Under the pieces are notes generated by a model, which had not been told where the DNA came from, did not search any database, and saw only the letters and a program-made list of their open reading frames with translations. A DNA stretch of 64,000 bases from Wenjunlia tyrosinilytica (GTDB taxonomy: Bacteria > Actinomycetota > Actinomycetes > Streptomycetales > Streptomycetaceae), in assembly GCF_014646055.1 (NCBI RefSeq), contig NZ_BMMS01000023.1:194-64193 (forward strand), read 5' to 3'. A program made the position numbers and the translations under genes. How positions within the stretch are numbered: position 1 is the first letter of the stretch; every line of letters begins with the position of its first letter. Positions 61,150-64,000 of this stretch are shown piece after piece.

Positions 61150-62367
61150 TCAACCGATGCGCCGGCCGTTCACGCGGGCCGGCCCGTCGGCCCCCTTCGG
61201 GGTGGGTATCGAGCCGAACCAGACCTCTTTGCGCACGTCGAAGGAGGTCCTGAACCCGCCGCCGTCGATGGTGTGCGTGGCGCTGGTGACGCGGTACAGA
61301 CCGCTGAACTCGTCGCCGAGACCCCGCAGATCGATGACGCGCCCGGCCTTGACCGCGAGGTTGCCCACTGTGCTGCCGCTCCCGGTCAGCCGGTTGTTGA
61401 GCCGGGGGAGCAGCTCGCTGAAGAGCTTCCTGGGCACCATGTCCGGGCCGACGGCCTCCACCTTGAGCAGCGAGCGGGCCCTCGCCGCGCCGACCACGCT
61501 CTCGACGTCCCCGAGACCGGGGAAGATCTGGAGGTCGAAGGCGGCGCGGTCGTAGTCCCAGCCGAGGATGACGACGAGTTCGGCCTTGATACTGGGCAGC
61601 CACACCCGGGTCTGGACGCCGAGAACCTGCCCCACGCTGGTCAGCCGCGGGGTGAAGTCGGCCAGTGACTGGCCCCAGGCCAGGCTGAGACCTGGGGTGT
61701 AGTCCTGGACCAGGAACTGGAAGCGCAGCACCGACCCCTGCGGCTCCAGCGTGTGGTCGATGTACATCTCCCAGCCGTTCTCCCGGGCGATGCGGCCGAG
61801 GAAGTCGAAGTCGCTCTCGGACTGCTGGAGGCGCACCCCCCGCTTCGCCTCGACCGGGCTCACCGCGTAGGCCACCGCGAGCGTGAAGAAGGACAGCGCC
61901 GCTCCGACCGGGTCGTTGAGCGGGATCAGCAGGTTGGACGCCGACACCAGCGAGGTGACCAGCGGGTCCGGCAGCGGGAAGTGCCCGATCGCCGGGACGT
62001 TCAGCATGAAGCTCCGGTCCTTGGTGCCGGTGGTGAGCCGTTGCAGGAAGTCGTGCGCGACGACGGTCAGCGTCGGCATGCCGCCGTTGGGGAACGACGC
62101 GTTGACACCGGTGATCTCGCCGACGAAGACCCGCTCCAGCGGGTCGGGCGCGTACCCCAGCGCGAGGGTGAAGGGCCGGTCGATGCGCAGCAGCGGATGG
62201 TCGAGCCAGCGCAGGTTCTCGTTGGCGATCGAGACCTCGACGCGGTCGGCGCCCTGCATACCGTCGGTGTAGGTGATACGGCTCACGCAGCCGCGCAGCG
62301 CCGCCGGGATCGGCCGGCCGTCGATCTCGACCCGGAACTCGGGGGCGTAGGCGGGGAACCGGGCCAT
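61150..62367 (-). CDS. phage late control D/gp27-like hub protein
   Basis: The protein has 405 residues. It matches the gpD family: 'YAPEFRVEIDGRPIPAALRG', 'VSRITYTDGMQGADRVEVSI', 'LALGYAPDPLERVFVGEITG', 'FPNGGMPTLTVVAHDFLQRL' and 'QQSESDFDFLGRIARENGWE'. It forms the trimeric hub ring joined to the tube. With the separate gpV-like gene downstream it makes a split version of the single VgrG/Pvc8 spike. The ATG at 62367 is one base after the stop of the LysM gene (TGACATG). Confidence 0.92.
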   Translation of the reverse strand: MARFPAYAPEFRVEIDGRPIPAALRGCVSRITYTDGMQGADRVEVSIANENLRWLDHPLLRIDRPFTLALGYAPDPLERVFVGEITGVNASFPNGGMPTLTVVAHDFLQRLTTGTKDRSFMLNVPAIGHFPLPDPLVTSLVSASNLLIPLNDPVGAALSFFTLAVAYAVSPVEAKRGVRLQQSESDFDFLGRIARENGWEMYIDHTLEPQGSVLRFQFLVQDYTPGLSLAWGQSLADFTPRLTSVGQVLGVQTRVWLPSIKAELVVILGWDYDRAAFDLQIFPGLGDVESVVGAARARSLLKVEAVGPDMVPRKLFSELLPRLNNRLTGSGSTVGNLAVKAGRVIDLRGLGDEFSGLYRVTSATHTIDGGGFRTSFDVRKEVWFGSIPTPKGADGPARVNGRRIG

Positions 62368-62368
62368 G

Positions 62369-63034
62369 TCAGCTCACGACCTCGCCCGTCTCCGGGCTGT
62401 GGAAGGGAAGCGCGGGGATGCGCAGTGCCTGCCCGGCGGCGAGGGCCCGGGGGTCGCCCAGCGCGTTGGCGAGCGCGATCGCGCGCCACAGCCGCGGATC
62501 GTCGTAGTACCGGGCCGAGATCCCGCTGAGGGTCTCGCCGTCCACGACCGCGTGGAACTTCGAGAAGTCGGCCGTCTGGCGGCCCACCTCCTTGGCCTCC
62601 CGCTCGGGGTCGATGAACCGGTTGAAGGTGACCGAGACACGTGCCCGGACGGGTCGGCCGTCGTCGGCGAACATCTGGTACTTCTGGTTGGCCCTGGCCA
62701 GGACGCAGCGGAAGTCGAGGCTTCCCCACCGCACCCGTAGCACGGGCGGCGCGTGCAGGTCCTTGTCGATCTCCAGCAGCCGTACGACCCGGCCGGTGAG
62801 ATCCCGGACGTCCTGCTTCACCGGGCTGCCGGTGTCCCAGGTGTCGAACATCAGCTCCATCTCGAGGGTCTGCATGTTGCCGTTGGCGAACTGGAGGATC
62901 GGACCCGACAGCCCGGGGACGGCCTGAGAGGCGAAGGAGTTGTCCTGGTTGAGCGTGTACTCCTCCGGGTTGAACGGCACGGAGATGACTTCTCCCGTGT
63001 GTTCAACGGTCACCTGGAGCTTGGCGAGTGCCAT
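62369..63034 (-). CDS. LysM-domain tube-initiator/adaptor protein (Afp7/Pvc7-like)
   Basis: The protein has 221 residues. The N-terminal 150 residues carry 'SVPFNPEEYTLNQDNSFASQ' and 'LEMELMFDTWDTGSPVKQDV', typical of this eCIS protein family. The C-terminal LysM is 'FHAVVDGETLSGISARYYDD', 'PRLWRAIALANALGDPRALA' and 'GQALRIPALP'. It is thought to connect the hub and the inner tube. GGAGACGCTG precedes the ATG at 63034. It overlaps no neighbour but is one base from the gpD gene. Confidence 0.92.
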   Translation of the reverse strand: MALAKLQVTVEHTGEVISVPFNPEEYTLNQDNSFASQAVPGLSGPILQFANGNMQTLEMELMFDTWDTGSPVKQDVRDLTGRVVRLLEIDKDLHAPPVLRVRWGSLDFRCVLARANQKYQMFADDGRPVRARVSVTFNRFIDPEREAKEVGRQTADFSKFHAVVDGETLSGISARYYDDPRLWRAIALANALGDPRALAAGQALRIPALPFHSPETGEVVS

Positions 63035-63076
63035 CAGCGTCTCCGTCGGGGGATGCGAGGGGCCGGGACATGCGGG

Positions 63077-63916
63077 TTAGAACACGCGCCCGAACCGCTC
63101 CCGTTGCGCGGTCAGTCGGTCGTCGAGCCGGGTCACGATCCGATCGGTGAGGCGCTCCAGATCGGCCTGCGCGGGATCCGGGCCGCCGCGGGCCGCTGCC
63201 GCCGCCCCAGGGGGATACCCGGGCGGGGCCGACAGCCGCGCGACGACCGGCGGTTGCTGCCCGACCGGGGTCGCGGCGGCACCGAGCCGTCCGTGGACCA
63301 CTCCCTGGCGGCGGGCGTCCCGTTCCACCCGACGGTGGCTGCCCACGACCCGGGTGACCAGCTCGGTGATCACCCGCCGCAGCGCCATGTCGGCCGAGGC
63401 CGCCCCACCGCTTGCGGGCACCGCGGTGCGACGGCCGAGCACGACCCGTCCCGTCGGGCCCGCAGGACCGGCGGGCCCGGCCGACCCGACCGGAGCCGCG
63501 CCGGGCGCCCGCTCGTACCCCGGGAGGCCGACGGACGCCGTCAGCCGCCGGAGAGGTACCGGTGCCCGATGCCCGGTCGGCCACCGCACGGGGGCCTGCG
63601 GTGGAGCGCCGACGCGGTGGCCGCAGGCCGACCTGGACACCGGCACCACGTCGACCGCCGACCGCACCAGGGCCGGATGGGAGCGGGCAGGCCATGGACG
63701 CGCGACCACCGCCGCCGGGGAGCGCTGCCCCCACGGGGTCAGGAACGTCATGCCCGCCGCCCTGCGTGACCGCTCCGCCCTGATGCGGTCACTGCTCATC
63801 CCGCGCGCCCAGGCACACCAGCGGTTCGGCCCGGTTCGGGTCCCGGGCGGACCTTTCCGCCGGCCGCGCACAGCCCGCAGCACCGGGTGCGCCCCGTCGG
63901 CGTGGTTCGGCGTCAC
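63077..63916 (-). CDS. eCIS cluster protein of unknown function
   Basis: The protein has 279 residues and I do not recognise it beyond its location. The N-terminal 60 residues are basic. The middle is Pro/Ala/Gly-rich with 'PAGPAGPTGRVVLGRR' and looks disordered. The C-terminal 30 residues form a helix ('LERLTDRIVTRLDDRLTAQR') seen in small eCIS proteins next to the LysM gene. The GTG at 63916 overlaps the DUF6760 gene stop as GTGA; an internal ATG at 63799 is possible. It may be an adaptor linking tube and baseplate. Confidence 0.7.
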   Translation of the reverse strand: MTPNHADGAHPVLRAVRGRRKGPPGTRTGPNRWCAWARGMSSDRIRAERSRRAAGMTFLTPWGQRSPAAVVARPWPARSHPALVRSAVDVVPVSRSACGHRVGAPPQAPVRWPTGHRAPVPLRRLTASVGLPGYERAPGAAPVGSAGPAGPAGPTGRVVLGRRTAVPASGGAASADMALRRVITELVTRVVGSHRRVERDARRQGVVHGRLGAAATPVGQQPPVVARLSAPPGYPPGAAAAARGGPDPAQADLERLTDRIVTRLDDRLTAQRERFGRVF

Positions 63917-64000
63917 GTCGCTGTCCCTTCGTTGACGCGTTGGTTGATGACCGAGATTTCCGACACCCAGCGGCGGCGGTCGGCGTGCTCCAGATTCATG
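63913..64000 (-). CDS. DUF6760 family protein, C-terminal end only
   Basis: The last 28 codons of a gene entering from the right edge read 'NLEHADRRRWVSEISVINQR' and 'VNEGTAT', the conserved end of the small eCIS DUF6760 proteins (LEHxDRRRWVxEIxxIN). The 5' part and the rest of the cluster lie outside the window. It overlaps the next gene by 4 bp. Confidence 0.75.
   Translation of the reverse strand, partial: MNLEHADRRRWVSEISVINQRVNEGTAT

Overview
The DNA has very high GC, GTG/TTG starts, GTGA/ATGA overlaps between neighbouring genes, and families typical of Streptomyces (a SARP regulator with NB-ARC and TPR parts, DUF4913, streptogrisin-type protease, IPT/TIG proteins, a Streptomyces-type contractile injection cluster). 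I read it as a chromosomal window from a Streptomyces-like actinomycete. The left half is accessory DNA full of decayed mobile elements. The right half holds two compact, intact loci. No tRNA, rRNA or CRISPR array was seen.

1-9.4 kb: three IPT/TIG-repeat genes on the minus strand (one cut by the window edge, one ending in an ice-binding DUF3494 domain) and a YVTN-propeller/TIG gene on the plus strand, none with an evident signal peptide. They are followed by a small beta-trefoil-like protein, a transposase relic and a DUF2278/lamin-tail protein. 9.7-13.4 kb: an ABM-like monooxygenase-domain gene, a response regulator cut by an IS110 relic, a DUF4913 gene and a disordered orphan. 13.7-17.2 kb: an AfsR-like SARP regulator overlapping by 4 bp a truncated M64 peptidase gene. 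17.4-19.7 kb: IS110, Tn554-type and IS5 relics. 19.8-20.8 kb: a Fic-like protein with an altered active-site loop.

21.3-26.3 kb, minus strand: a six-gene set (nucleoside phosphorylase, P-loop kinase, RlmN/Cfr-like radical SAM enzyme, MazG-like pyrophosphohydrolase, P-loop kinase-GrpB fusion, SDR). It looks like a nucleotide- or nucleoside-processing pathway whose product I cannot name. 26.3-32.9 kb: a proline-rich secreted protein, a small exported protein, a broken membrane protein, the 3' end of a group II intron with a textbook domain V and VI, an S1 protease, and IS3/IS5 relics.

32.9-45.0 kb: a catabolic locus arranged around a LacI-type repressor. Leftward run the repressor, a DUF4432 mutarotase-like gene, then a sugar ABC importer (binding lipoprotein and two permeases), an acyl-CoA synthetase and a class III CoA-transferase. 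Rightward run an SDR, a binding-protein-like gene without signal peptide, and a crotonase fused to an SMP-30 lactonase. Matching operator-like motifs lie at both outer promoters.

45.4-64.0 kb, minus strand, running off the right edge: the baseplate half of an extracellular contractile injection system (eCIS). From upstream to downstream it encodes a DUF6760 protein (partial), an unknown protein, a LysM protein, a spike split into gpD-like and gpV-like proteins, a PAAR tip, gp25, two baseplate-J proteins, a four-member paralogous family of unknown function, an NHL-propeller/tail-protein-I fusion, and two DUF4157 proteins carrying peptidoglycan- or polysaccharide-active domains that are likely cargo. 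Sheath, tube and ATPase genes are expected beyond the right edge.
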